A stretch of 64,000 nt of DNA from Maribacter sp. BPC-D8 (GCF_035207705.1 NZ_CP128187.1:4402001-4466000); one strand, 5' to 3'; positions 16,079 to 26,532 are shown, counted from the stretch's first letter. The notes: generated by a model from the letters alone, not told the origin. Program-made: numbers and translations.

Positions 16079-18379
16079 ATGAAAGTCTGTATTGCCGAAA
16101 AACCATCTGTAGCTCGAGAAATCGCTTCTGTTCTTGGGGCAAATTCCAAACATGATGGGTATTACGAAGGCAATGGCTATGCAGTAACCTATACTTTCGG
16201 ACATCTTTGCACGCTCAAAGAGCCAAACGATTACAAGCCACATTGGAAAAGTTGGGATTTAAATAATCTACCAATGTTGCCCGAACATTTTGAAACCAAA
16301 GTAACTAAAGATGCTGGTATTCAAAAACAGTTTAAGATTATAAAGCAATTATTCGATAAAGCAGATGTCGTTATCAACTGTGGTGATGCCGGGCAAGAGG
16401 GAGAATTAATACAACGTTGGGTATTAAATCAAGCGAACTACAAGGGCAAAGTAGAACGACTTTGGATTTCGTCATTGACTACAGAAGCTATAAAAGAAGG
16501 TTTCAATAATTTAAAATCATCTACAGATTACGATAATTTATATTACGCAGGCTTCTCTCGTGCTATAGGCGATTGGCTTTTGGGTATGAATGCTACACGT
16601 TTATACACTTTAAAACATGGTGGCTACAAACAAGTATTGTCTGTTGGGCGTGTACAAACACCGACCTTAGCAATGTTAGTAGATCGGTTTAAAGAGATAG
16701 AGAATTTTAAGCCACAACCTTATTGGGAGCTGCAAACATTATATCGCGAAACTCTATTCAGTTATGAAGAAGGTCGTTTTCTAAAAGTAGAAGATGGCGA
16801 GAAACTCGCCAATATTGTAAAAGAGCACGATTTCGAAATTGTTTCCACTACCAAAAAAGCAGGCAATGAATATGCGCCAAAACTTTTCGATTTAACAGGT
16901 TTGCAAGTGTATTGTAACACCAAATTCGGATTTAGTGCAGACGAGACGTTAAAGATCGTTCAGAAATTATATGAGCAAAAGGTAGTAACCTACCCAAGAG
17001 TAGATACCACGTTTTTACCAAATGATGTATACCCTAAAGTACCAGGTATACTCAAGAATCTTACCAAGTACGATACGCTAACAAAGCCTCTTGATGGTAA
17101 GAAAATAAAGAAAACAAAAAAGGTTTTTGACGACAGTAAGGTTACAGATCACCACGCTATTATTCCTACCGGTCAACAAATGAACTTGCAATACAACCAG
17201 CAGCAAGTTTATGATATAATTGTCCGTCGTTTTATTGCGGTGTTTTATCCAGATTGTAAAGTATCTAATACAACTGTAATTGGTAAAGCTGAAACAGTAA
17301 AGTTTAAAACCACCGGAAAAGAGATTTTAGAAAAGGGGTGGCGTGTTGTTTTCGAAACACCTGATACAACATCGAAAGAACCGGGAATATTGCCAACTTT
17401 TAAGAAAGGCGAAAAAGGACCTCACGAACCTTCATTTCTAGAAAAGCAAACAAAGCCACCAAAGCAGTATACAGAAGCTTCGCTTTTACGTGCGATGGAA
17501 ACAGCAGGTAAAAAGGTCGATGATGATGAACTTCGTGAGTTAATGAAAGAAAATGGTATTGGTAGACCTTCAACACGTGCCAATATCATCGAAACGTTAT
17601 TTCGCAGAAAATATATAAAGCGGAATAAAAAGCAAGTGATACCAACAGTTACAGGTATTCAGTTAATAGATACTATTCAAAATGAAATGCTGAAGTCTGC
17701 CGAGCTTACCGGTAAATGGGAAAAGCAATTAAAAGATATAGAAAAAGGTACGTTTAGTGCAGGCAGTTTTATCAAGCAGATGAAACAAATGGTAGATCAA
17801 TTGGTCTACGAAGTTCGAAGTGAAACTAGAAAAGCTAATATATCAGCTGTAAATAATAAACCTGCAGCAGCAGCTTCTAAGAAAAAGCCAGTTGAAAAGC
17901 CTACTGGGTTAACATCAGAGGTTTGTCCTAAATGTGAAAAAGGAACGATACGTAAAGGGAAATCAGCTTATGGCTGTTCTGAGTTTAATAAGACTTGTGA
18001 TTTTGTAATTCCTTTTAAATTTGAAGGGAAAACCATTTCAGAAAAGCAATATGTAAGACTGTTTCAAAAAGGTTCGACCGTAAATTTAAAAGGCTTTAAA
18101 GTTAACAATGCTTCCGTTGAAGGCTTAGTTAGATTTGATGATAACTATAAGCTAAAGTTAGAACCTAAGAATACCAAAGTGCAAGCAAAGAATACTTCTG
18201 AAGATAATAGTTGTCCGAAATGTAATAAGGGCATTATTATAAAAGGTAAAACGGCTTATGGTTGTAGCGAATACAAAGCAGGATGCGACTTTAGGTTTAG
18301 TTTCGATGCTATTCGTGAAAAAGCGAAAGGACAACCATTGACCAAAGATTTAGTTTTTAAAATATTTAGAGAAAACTAA
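16079..18379 (+). CDS. topB: DNA topoisomerase III (type IA)
   Basis: 766 residues, a normal length. The N-terminal Toprim domain begins at the start codon (KVCIAEKPSVAREIA), with acidic residues in NCGDAGQEGELI. The topoisomerase IA core carries the catalytic Y305 in VTYPRVDT, and SVGRVQTPTL (about 195-204) is the strand-binding region. The C-terminus has two related cysteine modules of about 35 residues (CPKCEKGTIRKG...CSEFNKTC and CPKCNKGIIIKG...CSEYKAGC), a common zinc-ribbon-like DNA-binding tail. Family knowledge: topoisomerase III relaxes and decatenates single-stranded DNA junctions with RecQ-type helicases. Chromosomal housekeeping context with no plasmid or integrative element genes nearby argues against an ICE-borne TopB. 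Confidence 0.95.
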   Translation: MKVCIAEKPSVAREIASVLGANSKHDGYYEGNGYAVTYTFGHLCTLKEPNDYKPHWKSWDLNNLPMLPEHFETKVTKDAGIQKQFKIIKQLFDKADVVINCGDAGQEGELIQRWVLNQANYKGKVERLWISSLTTEAIKEGFNNLKSSTDYDNLYYAGFSRAIGDWLLGMNATRLYTLKHGGYKQVLSVGRVQTPTLAMLVDRFKEIENFKPQPYWELQTLYRETLFSYEEGRFLKVEDGEKLANIVKEHDFEIVSTTKKAGNEYAPKLFDLTGLQVYCNTKFGFSADETLKIVQKLYEQKVVTYPRVDTTFLPNDVYPKVPGILKNLTKYDTLTKPLDGKKIKKTKKVFDDSKVTDHHAIIPTGQQMNLQYNQQQVYDIIVRRFIAVFYPDCKVSNTTVIGKAETVKFKTTGKEILEKGWRVVFETPDTTSKEPGILPTFKKGEKGPHEPSFLEKQTKPPKQYTEASLLRAMETAGKKVDDDELRELMKENGIGRPSTRANIIETLFRRKYIKRNKKQVIPTVTGIQLIDTIQNEMLKSAELTGKWEKQLKDIEKGTFSAGSFIKQMKQMVDQLVYEVRSETRKANISAVNNKPAAAASKKKPVEKPTGLTSEVCPKCEKGTIRKGKSAYGCSEFNKTCDFVIPFKFEGKTISEKQYVRLFQKGSTVNLKGFKVNNASVEGLVRFDDNYKLKLEPKNTKVQAKNTSEDNSCPKCNKGIIIKGKTAYGCSEYKAGCDFRFSFDAIREKAKGQPLTKDLVFKIFREN

Positions 18380-18815
18380 AAACCTTTATAATTCTACAAA
18401 AGGGTAATTACATGCGGTTCAATTTCTAGCATTTAAATTAATAATAACTTGTTGCTTTCTTGATGATCTAAAATTTAGCGATGTAAAAAGGGCTAATTCT
18501 ATATGAACAAATAATAGGGGGTAATGTATTTTGCGTTTTATAATCGTAGCAATTTTTATTGATTTACTATAATTATTTATCATTCTATCTTTATTGATTA
18601 TACTCCATCTTTTTAAATAAAAATCTAGCTAGTCAATAATTAATTTCGACTTAGCTTAGGGTTAAAGGGTTATTTTTTTATTTAGCGTAATTTGTGTTAG
18701 TGTATCGACTTTCTGTTATCAGAGATATTTGTTCTTGGTTTTATTTCAGATTTTTCAACACAGATTTTCCAACACAGATTTTTCCGCTATCTTGTAATTA
18801 ATAACTCAATTTTCA
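18380..18815. other. Intergenic region before the hybrid sensor gene
   Basis: No gene is seen in these 436 bases. The only structure found is the 14-bp tandem repeat at 18747-18785 just before the hybrid two-component gene. A GATATTTG near 18724-18731 is one base off a -7 box. Confidence 0.6.
18747..18785 (+). repeat. 14-bp tandem repeat, 2.8 copies, upstream of the hybrid sensor gene
   Basis: CAGATTTTTCAACA (18747-18760), CAGATTTTCCAACA (18761-18774) and CAGATTTTTCC (18775-18785) follow directly on each other and end 30 bp before the start codon. They could be regulator sites in the leader, or replication slippage; no protein is known to bind them. Confidence 0.6.
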
Positions 18816-21800
18816 ATGATTTTTTTTCGTCGCAATTTTCTTGCTTTATTCTTGCTATGCTTGTTTCCGATGATTCTTTCAGCTCAGGAAAATAGCTTGG
18901 AGTATAAAAAGCACTTGACCATATCTGATGGTCTTGCTCATAATGGCGTAACGGCAATTCTAGAAGATTCTAAGGGTTTTTTGTGGTTTGGTACTTATGA
19001 CGGTCTAAATCGTTATGATGGTTATGAAATAGTAACATTCAAAAACACCGTCAATAGTGAAATTTTTGTAAGTAATAGAATACGGGCGCTTGCAGAAGAT
19101 GGTAATGGTAATATTTGGATAGGAACAGATGAGGGCATCACCTTGTATGATCAACGAACGGACAAATTCAAAAATTTATATTCCAATAAAACTCTCAATA
19201 AAGAGAAGAAAGGACCTGTTGTTAGAAATTTTATTTTTGATGAAAACAAGAATAGATGTATTGCTACAACCCAAACTGATGGGGTATTAATTTTTAATAC
19301 AGATTATGAATTTATAAAGCAATTTAGTTTACCCAATTCTTCTGCAGACAATGCGGAGTTTGTTGGGGTAATAAAAATAAAACCTGATTCGTTTTTATTC
19401 GCAACCTCAAATGGTTTGTTTGAATCTAATTTAGAGGATGGTAAATTTCAATCTATACTTGAAGATGATATTGAGTTCTGCAGGTCGGTAACTTCAATAG
19501 GCGAAAATTTGTTTCTAGTGACCCAACGTAATGGTGCTGCTGTAGTTCGATATGAGTTTGATGGAACTAAACTTACTTACCGTTTAATTAAGAAAGACGT
19601 ACTACCTGAGTATCGCTTTAATTTTGCAGAAATTGACCCATCAGGAAAACTTTGGCTAGGGACTTTAAATGATGGTGCTATTCGTTTCAATACAGTCACA
19701 GATTTTTTAGATCAAAATTCGCAGAGTTATGACCATTTTAAATCAGATTCGGGGTTATTACGAGTAAGCTCTTTTAAGTCGATTGGTAATACTGATATTT
19801 GGATGGCTACTTTCGACAAGGGCGTATATCAATTTAATACTTCGGCAAATCCTTTTAAAACTATCGATTCTAGCTCAGAATTAGATTTTGGGGTAAGTAA
19901 TATGCATATTAGGCATATTGCTAAACTTGATCAAAATAGATTTTACCTTACCAAAAATGAAGGAGGAGTAGCTCTTTATAATACAAGCACCAACCAGTTC
20001 GAACCGGTACCCCTAAAAATACCTCAGCGATATAATTCTGAAATTTCTGCAATATATATCGATAAAAAAAAGAACACTTTGTTGAAGGTTGCCGATGAAG
20101 GCTATTTCTTCTTGGGGGCAAAGGAAAATACTCTTAAGCATTTAGACACTTCGATCTTGCCTGAATTGGCTAATGATATGCCTTACAAATTCTCAGAAGA
20201 TAAAAAAGGAAATATATGGGTTACCTGTAAAAATGATGTCTATCGATTAAAAATAGATGAACAAGGTAATGTCTTAAAGTTAGAAAATTTAAACACGCAT
20301 GCCATGTTTAAAAATAACAGGCTAGCATTAATTAGATATGTTTATGTTGACCCCTTAAAAGATTTTGTTTGGCTTGGTACTGCTGAAGATGGTCTTATAC
20401 GAATTGATAATAGTTCAGAAAAACCATTAACATCCTTAAGCATTAAACAATTCAAAAAAAATGGTCAAGACAATGGCTTGCCAAGCAATTTTGTCTCATC
20501 GATAATTAGAACGCCAAAGGGAGAACTTTGGCTTGGTACTGAAGGTGCAGGTATTTGTTTGGTTTTAAAAGATGATACATTGCCTGAATTTATTTCATAT
20601 TCTGAAAAACAAGGACTTTCGAATAATGTAGTCAAGAGTATTTTAGTAGATAATACAGAAAACCTTTGGGTTGCTACCAACATCGGTTTAAATAAGTTTT
20701 CTACGGTCGACAAAACATTTCGAAAGTTTAAAAAAGAAGATGGTTTGCCTTTTGAAGATTTTTGGTATACGGCTACTAAAATGGGTAATGGAAAATTGTT
20801 GTTAACAGGTTTAGAAGGTTTTTGTTTGTTTAATACGGCTGACATTTCTATTGAAGAAGAGCTTCCTAAATTACAATTTGGCGATTTTAGAATATCTAAT
20901 CGAATAATTCAACCTTTTGATAGTATTCATGATAGGGTTCTTTTAACAGAACGACCTGCAGATTCTTCAAAAATTGATTTACACTATAATGAGAATGTTT
21001 TCTCTATTGATTTACATTCTCTTCATTTTAATGCTCCCGATAATCATAGAATTAAGTATAAGCTTCTTCCGGTTGATAAAGAATGGATAGAAACCCCCTC
21101 TGATCAAAAAACAATAAGTTATAGCGGTTTACAGCCTAATAAATATACGCTGCAAGTTTCAGCATCTAATTCTGTTGGAGAATGGACAACACCTAAGACA
21201 CTTTTTATAAACATAGCGCCACCATATTGGAAAACTACACAAGCATATGTTCTTTACGTAATTTTAATGCTGTTGCTGCTAGGTGCCATATTATATTACA
21301 TTTTAAAAATGCAGAAATTGCGGCATAATTTTCAAATAGAAAAACTTGAGAAAAATGCAGAGAAGACTATAAATGATGCGAAACTTCGATTTTTTGCTAA
21401 TATTTCACATGAGCTAAAGACACCATTAAATTTAATATCCAGTCCAATTAAACTGTTGTCAGTTAAATTTAAAGGGAATAAAGATGTTGAAGAAAAATTA
21501 AATATTGTTGAGCGTCAATCAAGAAAGATAAGTCAACTTATTGATCAGGTAAATGACTTTGAGCGGGTAGACGCTAATGTCATGGAAATGGATTATTCTA
21601 GATTCTATTTTGATAGTTTTCTAAAGGATATGTTGGTCGATTTTCATTTTTTAGCTGAAAATACGAAGCGTGAATTAGAAGTGGTGGCAGACAATTCGAA
21701 TATTGTAGTTTCTGCAGACCGTAATAAATTAGAAAAAATATTCAACAATTTACTGAGTAATGCTTTTAAATACTCTGATGCTGGAGATAAAATACGCGTG

Positions 21801-22949
21801 AGTTATTCAGCCTCAGAAAAAGACTTAAACGTTACAATTAGTGATACAGGTAGAGGTATAGATAAAGAAGACTTACCGCATATTTTTGAACGCTTTTTTA
21901 GGTCAAAAAAGAATCAAAATATACATGCAGTTGGTTCAGGTATAGGTTTAGCTTTTTCAAAACGATTGGTAGAAATGCACTACGGTTATATCGAGGCAGA
22001 GAGTGAACTTAAAATGGGTACGACCATGAATGTTCGGTTGCCAGTTGTAAAAAAAGAATCGGCATTAGACCAAGAGACTAGAAAGCGAGAGATACTTTCT
22101 GCTGAGAATAATGTTGTTGAGGTAAATCAATGGTTTCAAAACGCTGAGAACACGCCAATTGAGATGCCTAATGACTATGCAGATAAAATTATTTATTATG
22201 TTGAAGACAACGTAGATATGCAGATGTATGTCTCGGGTATTCTTTCTGATCATTTTAAGGTAAAAGTTTTCGGTAATGGAGCTGAATGTTTGGAAGCAAT
22301 GGATGAGCAATGGCCAGACATACTAATTAGTGACATTCAAATGCCTATAATGGATGGTCTTGAACTATGTAAACGTATTAAGGTAGATATAAAAACAAGC
22401 CATATACCTGTAATTTTACTAACAGCTTTAGCAAATATTGAAAGTCGTATTCAAGGTATAAAAGATGGCGCCGATGCCTATATTCAAAAACCTTTCGACG
22501 CACGCCAATTAGTAACTCGTACGGTAGCATTACTTGAAAATAGAAAAAGACTTCGTGAGCGTTTTGAAATCGGGCTACCGATGGTTAAAGACAATAATAT
22601 CAATAATCGAAACGATGATGCTTTTCTAGAAAAGTTATATAATTTGATGACTGAAAACCTGTCTAATGAAGATTTAGATATCGATGAATTTGCGCGTAAC
22701 TTATTTATGAATCGTACTCATTTTTATCAAAAGGTAAAAAGTTTGACGAATAATACCCCTTTTGAATTATTGAAATTATTTCGCTTAAGAAAGGCTGCAG
22801 AATTACTGGCACAAGATAAAAAGATATCAGTCAGCGAAGTTTGTGTAATGACAGGCTTTAAAAGTAGAACGCACTTTAGTAAACTATTTAAGGAAAAGTA
22901 TAATGTTTCCCCTGGTAAATTTGTTGCCACTCAGTTATCGAATAATTGA
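18816..22949 (+). CDS. Hybrid two-component system regulator (HTCS)
   Basis: 1377 residues with the full HTCS order. Signal peptide (about 1-23); a periplasmic sensor of beta-propeller repeats (WFGTYDGLNRYDG, WIGTDEGITLYD, WLGTAEDGLIRI and others) and a Y_Y_Y domain (to about 800); a transmembrane helix (about 808-828); histidine kinase with H865 (ANISHELKTPLN), N box and GSGIGLAFSKRLVEMH; receiver with D1173 (ISDIQMPIMDG); and a C-terminal AraC-type helix-turn-helix (about 1275-1370). Family knowledge: HTCS proteins sense oligosaccharides in the periplasm and activate glycan loci. The neighbouring loci are the oxidation module at 23319 and the galactan locus from 27493. Either or both could be its targets, which is inference from position. 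All catalytic motifs appear intact. Confidence 0.95.
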   Translation: MIFFRRNFLALFLLCLFPMILSAQENSLEYKKHLTISDGLAHNGVTAILEDSKGFLWFGTYDGLNRYDGYEIVTFKNTVNSEIFVSNRIRALAEDGNGNIWIGTDEGITLYDQRTDKFKNLYSNKTLNKEKKGPVVRNFIFDENKNRCIATTQTDGVLIFNTDYEFIKQFSLPNSSADNAEFVGVIKIKPDSFLFATSNGLFESNLEDGKFQSILEDDIEFCRSVTSIGENLFLVTQRNGAAVVRYEFDGTKLTYRLIKKDVLPEYRFNFAEIDPSGKLWLGTLNDGAIRFNTVTDFLDQNSQSYDHFKSDSGLLRVSSFKSIGNTDIWMATFDKGVYQFNTSANPFKTIDSSSELDFGVSNMHIRHIAKLDQNRFYLTKNEGGVALYNTSTNQFEPVPLKIPQRYNSEISAIYIDKKKNTLLKVADEGYFFLGAKENTLKHLDTSILPELANDMPYKFSEDKKGNIWVTCKNDVYRLKIDEQGNVLKLENLNTHAMFKNNRLALIRYVYVDPLKDFVWLGTAEDGLIRIDNSSEKPLTSLSIKQFKKNGQDNGLPSNFVSSIIRTPKGELWLGTEGAGICLVLKDDTLPEFISYSEKQGLSNNVVKSILVDNTENLWVATNIGLNKFSTVDKTFRKFKKEDGLPFEDFWYTATKMGNGKLLLTGLEGFCLFNTADISIEEELPKLQFGDFRISNRIIQPFDSIHDRVLLTERPADSSKIDLHYNENVFSIDLHSLHFNAPDNHRIKYKLLPVDKEWIETPSDQKTISYSGLQPNKYTLQVSASNSVGEWTTPKTLFINIAPPYWKTTQAYVLYVILMLLLLGAILYYILKMQKLRHNFQIEKLEKNAEKTINDAKLRFFANISHELKTPLNLISSPIKLLSVKFKGNKDVEEKLNIVERQSRKISQLIDQVNDFERVDANVMEMDYSRFYFDSFLKDMLVDFHFLAENTKRELEVVADNSNIVVSADRNKLEKIFNNLLSNAFKYSDAGDKIRVSYSASEKDLNVTISDTGRGIDKEDLPHIFERFFRSKKNQNIHAVGSGIGLAFSKRLVEMHYGYIEAESELKMGTTMNVRLPVVKKESALDQETRKREILSAENNVVEVNQWFQNAENTPIEMPNDYADKIIYYVEDNVDMQMYVSGILSDHFKVKVFGNGAECLEAMDEQWPDILISDIQMPIMDGLELCKRIKVDIKTSHIPVILLTALANIESRIQGIKDGADAYIQKPFDARQLVTRTVALLENRKRLRERFEIGLPMVKDNNINNRNDDAFLEKLYNLMTENLSNEDLDIDEFARNLFMNRTHFYQKVKSLTNNTPFELLKLFRLRKAAELLAQDKKISVSEVCVMTGFKSRTHFSKLFKEKYNVSPGKFVATQLSNN

Positions 22950-23318
22950 TCTAACCTATATCCATCCAAAACACATTTCATATTGTGTTATAAATTAGAT
23001 GGTACTTACATACAAAAGTAAAAATACCCATGTACAATAGTTGCAGACCATACGCTGATGGTTGTTTTGAAGTGGCATAAGTATGAATTGGGTAAACGCA
23101 AAAGTGTCATTTGTTATTAGGGACATGATAACCTCGCCACCATCTTTTGGATTGGAAAATCACTAATTTACAGAGAGAGACACTAGATACACTACCGCAT
23201 ACATCTTTTTGCGCTTTTTGAACGTCATTTGAAGTAGATGAGATTCTTACTACTTATCAAAGCAAACTTTATTATAAGCGAGTAGTTAATGTAAAGCCTT
23301 ATTAAAAATAACAGCCAT
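22950..23318. other. Intergenic region between the HTCS gene and the GMC operon
   Basis: 369 bases without a gene. A weak hairpin (AACACA/TGTGTT, about 22969-22988) without a T-run follows the HTCS stop codon. No clear promoter match was found, although a promoter for the operon starting at 23319 is expected here. Confidence 0.5.
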
Positions 23319-25031
23319 ATGAGTAAATTTTATTTTAATGAAGAACAAGATTCTTACGATGCTATCGTAGTTGGTACCGGTATATCTGGTGGATGGGCAG
23401 CTAAAGAATTATGTGAGAAAGGATTAAAAACATTGATACTTGAACGAGGACCAATGGTTGAGCATATTAAAGATTACAAAACTGCTCATATGGACGAATG
23501 GGATTTTCCTCATGGCATGGAACTTTCTTTAGACGAAAAAGCAAAAAGACCAAAACAAAGCAGAACCAATAAAGGCAGGTCTGCAGATTCATATAAGTGG
23601 TTCGTTAATGATCTTGAACATCCATATAACGAGACAAAACCTTTTAATTGGATGCGTGGTTACCATGTTGGTGGTCGTTCGATAACCTGGGGTAGACAGA
23701 GTTACCGTTGGAGCGATCTTGATTTTGAGGCGAACAAAAATGATGGGCACGGGGTCGATTGGCCGGTGCGCTATAAAGATATTGCACCATGGTACGATAA
23801 GGTAGAAACTTATATTGGGGTTTCGGGCGAGAATTTAGGTCTCTCTCAACTTCCCGATGGTCAGTTTCTACCAATGATGGATCTGAATTGTGTAGAACAA
23901 CATTTTAGGGACGGAGTTTATAAAAACCTTGATGGTCGAGTAGTTACCGCTGGTAGAATAGCTCACATAACTGGTGATAAACCCTTCGAAGGCCGAACCA
24001 AATGCCAATTTAGAAACCGCTGTGCAAGAGGTTGCCCTTTTGGGGGCTACTTCAGCAGTAACTCATCTACACTGCCTGCTGCCGAGCGTACAGGTAATTT
24101 AACGCTACGCCCAGATGCTATTGTTACTGAAGTTGTTTACGATCCCAATACCAAAAAAGCTAGTGGTGTTAAAGTAATCGATAGGTTAACAAAAGAAGAA
24201 ATGGTATTCAATGCCAAAGTAATCTTTTTATGTGCATCGGCTATTGCATCAGCCTCCATTCTATTGCAATCTAAATCAGACCGGTTTCCAAACGGAATGG
24301 GGAATGATTCTGATCAAGTGGGTAGAAACGTTATGGATCACCATTTAGGTGCTGGCGCCAATGGTAAAATCGATGGCTATGATGATAAATATTACAAAGG
24401 TCGAAGACCTAACGGAATATACATACCAAGGTTTGAAAATTTAAACGGTACATCAAAAGATAAAAAATATATCAGAGGTTTTGGATATCAAGGTGGTGCT
24501 AGTAGAAAAGATTGGAAAACATCTATCGCTGAACTTGGGGTCGGTGTCGATTTAAAAGAAGCTATTTTAAAACCTGGTGGATGGGTAATGGGTGTTGGTG
24601 GTTTCGGTGAAATTCTCCCTTATTCAGATAATAGAATGACCCTTGATTATGAAATCATAGATGGTTGGGGTTTACCTACAGTAACCTTTGATGCCGAGAT
24701 AAGGGAAAATGAATTGAACATGCGAGAAGATATTACTACATCAGCCGCAGAAATGCTTAAAAAAGCAGGTTTCCATGATATAAAAATGAACAATAGTAAG
24801 TACAACCTTGGTCATGGTATACATGAAATGGGTACAGCACGCATGGGGCGAGACCCAAAGACATCAGTTGTAAATGGACATAATCAAGTGCATGCAGTAC
24901 CAAATGTATATATTACCGATGGCGCATTCATGGCTTCTTCAAGCTGTGTCAATCCTTCGCTTACCTATATGGCTTTTACAGCAAGAGCTGCTGAACATGC
25001 CGCTCAAGAACTTAAAAACGGAAACATCTAA
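23319..25031 (+). CDS. GMC-family FAD dehydrogenase, probable glycoside/sugar dehydrogenase large subunit
   Basis: 570 residues. The FAD-binding fingerprint VVGTGISGG (17-25) and GLKTLILERGP follow the start codon. GGRSITWGRQSYRW is the usual GMC second motif. The C-terminal HEMGTARMG plus CVNPSLTYMAFTAR carry the active-site His and Asn of GMC oxidoreductases. No signal peptide is present. The next gene overlaps it by one base and encodes the gluconate 2-dehydrogenase subunit 3-type partner with a Tat leader, so the complex is probably folded in the cytoplasm and exported by hitch-hiking. Family knowledge: this large-plus-small pairing occurs in gluconate 2-dehydrogenases and in LacA/LacC-type glycoside 3-dehydrogenases. 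The two downstream TIM-barrel genes favour the second, by inference. The substrate is unknown. Confidence 0.88.
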   Translation: MSKFYFNEEQDSYDAIVVGTGISGGWAAKELCEKGLKTLILERGPMVEHIKDYKTAHMDEWDFPHGMELSLDEKAKRPKQSRTNKGRSADSYKWFVNDLEHPYNETKPFNWMRGYHVGGRSITWGRQSYRWSDLDFEANKNDGHGVDWPVRYKDIAPWYDKVETYIGVSGENLGLSQLPDGQFLPMMDLNCVEQHFRDGVYKNLDGRVVTAGRIAHITGDKPFEGRTKCQFRNRCARGCPFGGYFSSNSSTLPAAERTGNLTLRPDAIVTEVVYDPNTKKASGVKVIDRLTKEEMVFNAKVIFLCASAIASASILLQSKSDRFPNGMGNDSDQVGRNVMDHHLGAGANGKIDGYDDKYYKGRRPNGIYIPRFENLNGTSKDKKYIRGFGYQGGASRKDWKTSIAELGVGVDLKEAILKPGGWVMGVGGFGEILPYSDNRMTLDYEIIDGWGLPTVTFDAEIRENELNMREDITTSAAEMLKKAGFHDIKMNNSKYNLGHGIHEMGTARMGRDPKTSVVNGHNQVHAVPNVYITDGAFMASSSCVNPSLTYMAFTARAAEHAAQELKNGNI

Positions 25032-25594
25032 TGGATAGAAGAAAAGTATTGATACGAATGGGTTTGTCAATGGGCTATGTTGTTGCTGTGCCCACATTTG
25101 TTGGTTTATTACAAAGTTGTAAAGATGAAAAAACAGTAGCATGGGTACCCACATTCCTTTCAGAAGAAGAGGGAAGTTTACTTAAAACGATTGTTGATGT
25201 GGTATTACCTAAAACCGAAACACCATCGGCATCTGAACTAGATGTACATAAATTCATCGACTTTTTTGCGGTTGAGTGTTTAGGCAATAAGCAACAAGAA
25301 GCATTCAAAACAACCTTAACCAACTTAGCAGCGAAAGCCTTTGTTGCAACTGATAAAACAGAAATATCAACGCTGACAATAAATGATTTAACCCCCGTAA
25401 TGAAATCTGCGGTAACGGATAAAGACAGTGATGAATTGCCATTTGCTAAAAAACTACGCGATTTGGTTGTTTGGGGGTATAAATGTAATGAGTATGTAGG
25501 CGAAGAAGTATTGGCATATTTGCCCGTGCCTGGCGAATATATACCCTGTGGAGATTTAAATGAATTGACTGACGGCAGAGCTTGGTCCGAATAA
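25031..25594 (+). CDS. Gluconate 2-dehydrogenase subunit 3-family protein (Tat-exported partner)
   Basis: 187 residues. The leader has twin arginines (MDRRKVLIRMG) and a hydrophobic stretch, followed by LLQSC, so a Tat-exported lipoprotein is possible. The body fits the small subunit 3 family (EEGSLLKTIVDVVLPKTETPSA, then an FFAVECL region and a VVWGYKCNEYVG ending). Its start codon overlaps the stop codon of the GMC gene (TAATG), so the two are translationally coupled. Family knowledge: this subunit is required for export and activity of the FAD subunit. No cytochrome c subunit gene is in the operon, so electrons must pass to a carrier encoded elsewhere. Confidence 0.87.
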   Translation: MDRRKVLIRMGLSMGYVVAVPTFVGLLQSCKDEKTVAWVPTFLSEEEGSLLKTIVDVVLPKTETPSASELDVHKFIDFFAVECLGNKQQEAFKTTLTNLAAKAFVATDKTEISTLTINDLTPVMKSAVTDKDSDELPFAKKLRDLVVWGYKCNEYVGEEVLAYLPVPGEYIPCGDLNELTDGRAWSE

Positions 25595-25604
25595 TTAAGA
25601 ACAA

Positions 25605-26522
25605 ATGGAAAGAAGGAAATTTATGAAAAAATCAGCTTTGGCGGGTAGTGCATTACCATTGGCAGGAAGTTTTATGTCATTTAATAGCCAACAGAATACC
25701 AATACAAAGAACAGCTTTAATTTAAAATATGCACCCCATATCGGCATGTTTGAAAATCATGTTGGTAAAGACCCTATCGATCAATTGAATTTTATGGCTG
25801 ATCTAGGCTTTACCGCTTTTGAAGATAATACCATGCGGAAAAGGGACGTAGCCTTGCAAGAAAAGATGGCTAAAACAATGCAAGACCGCGGATTAGAAAT
25901 GGGTGTTTTTGTTGCGGTATTTCTAAAGGAAGGTCATGTAGGATCTGGTGATATAGGTAAACGGGAAGAATTTCTTGCGTATTGTAAACAGTCTGTTGAG
26001 GTAGCTAAAAGAGTTAATGCTAAATGGATGACTGTAGTACCGGGTAATGTAGCACCGAAAATAAGCATGGGCTATCAAACGGTCAATGTTGTTGAAACTC
26101 TAAAACAAGCGTCGGCTATATTTGAACCTCATGATTTAACGATGGTTTTAGAGCCACTTAATTTTTTCAATCATCCTGGTGCATTTTTAACCGAATCACC
26201 GCAGGCTTATGAAATATGTAAGGCAGTTAATTCACCTTCCTGTAAAATTTTATTCGATATCTATCATCAGCAGATTCAAGAGGGCAACCTTATCCCAAAT
26301 ATGGATGCCTGTTGGGATGAAATTGCTTACATCCAAATTGGAGATAACCCAGGTAGGGCAGAACCCACTTCTGGTGAAATCAATTATAAGAATGTTTTGA
26401 AATTTATAGATTCAAAAGGGTATGATGGTATTCTTGGTATGGAACATAAAAATTCAAAGCCAGGTAAAGCAGGAGAACAAGTGGTAATCGAAGCCTATAA
26501 AGAAGTAGATAATTTCAAATAA
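25605..26522 (+). CDS. Hydroxypyruvate isomerase-like TIM-barrel protein with Tat-type leader
   Basis: 305 residues. A twin-arginine leader (MERRKFMKKSALAGSALPLAG) precedes a TIM barrel that resembles the hydroxypyruvate isomerase group (YAPHIGMFEN, NFMADLGFTAFEDN, MVLEPLNFFNHPGAFLTES, KILFDIYHQQIQEGNLI, YIQIGDNPGRAEPTSGEINY, ILGMEHKNS). The Glu, Asp-x-x-His and Glu-His residues in these blocks form the usual metal site. Export is at odds with a role in hydroxypyruvate metabolism. It begins 10 bp after the small-subunit gene and is followed 10 bp on by another TIM barrel, so all four genes form one operon. Inference: it may process the oxidised sugar made by the dehydrogenase, as 3-keto-glycoside lyases of the same superfamily do. 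Confidence 0.8.
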   Translation: MERRKFMKKSALAGSALPLAGSFMSFNSQQNTNTKNSFNLKYAPHIGMFENHVGKDPIDQLNFMADLGFTAFEDNTMRKRDVALQEKMAKTMQDRGLEMGVFVAVFLKEGHVGSGDIGKREEFLAYCKQSVEVAKRVNAKWMTVVPGNVAPKISMGYQTVNVVETLKQASAIFEPHDLTMVLEPLNFFNHPGAFLTESPQAYEICKAVNSPSCKILFDIYHQQIQEGNLIPNMDACWDEIAYIQIGDNPGRAEPTSGEINYKNVLKFIDSKGYDGILGMEHKNSKPGKAGEQVVIEAYKEVDNFK

Positions 26523-26532
26523 CATATAAGTA

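Noticed and set aside
16079..18379. Topoisomerase III as a sign of an integrative conjugative element
   Set aside because: No conjugation, integrase or mobilisation genes are nearby, and base composition appears similar to the surroundings.
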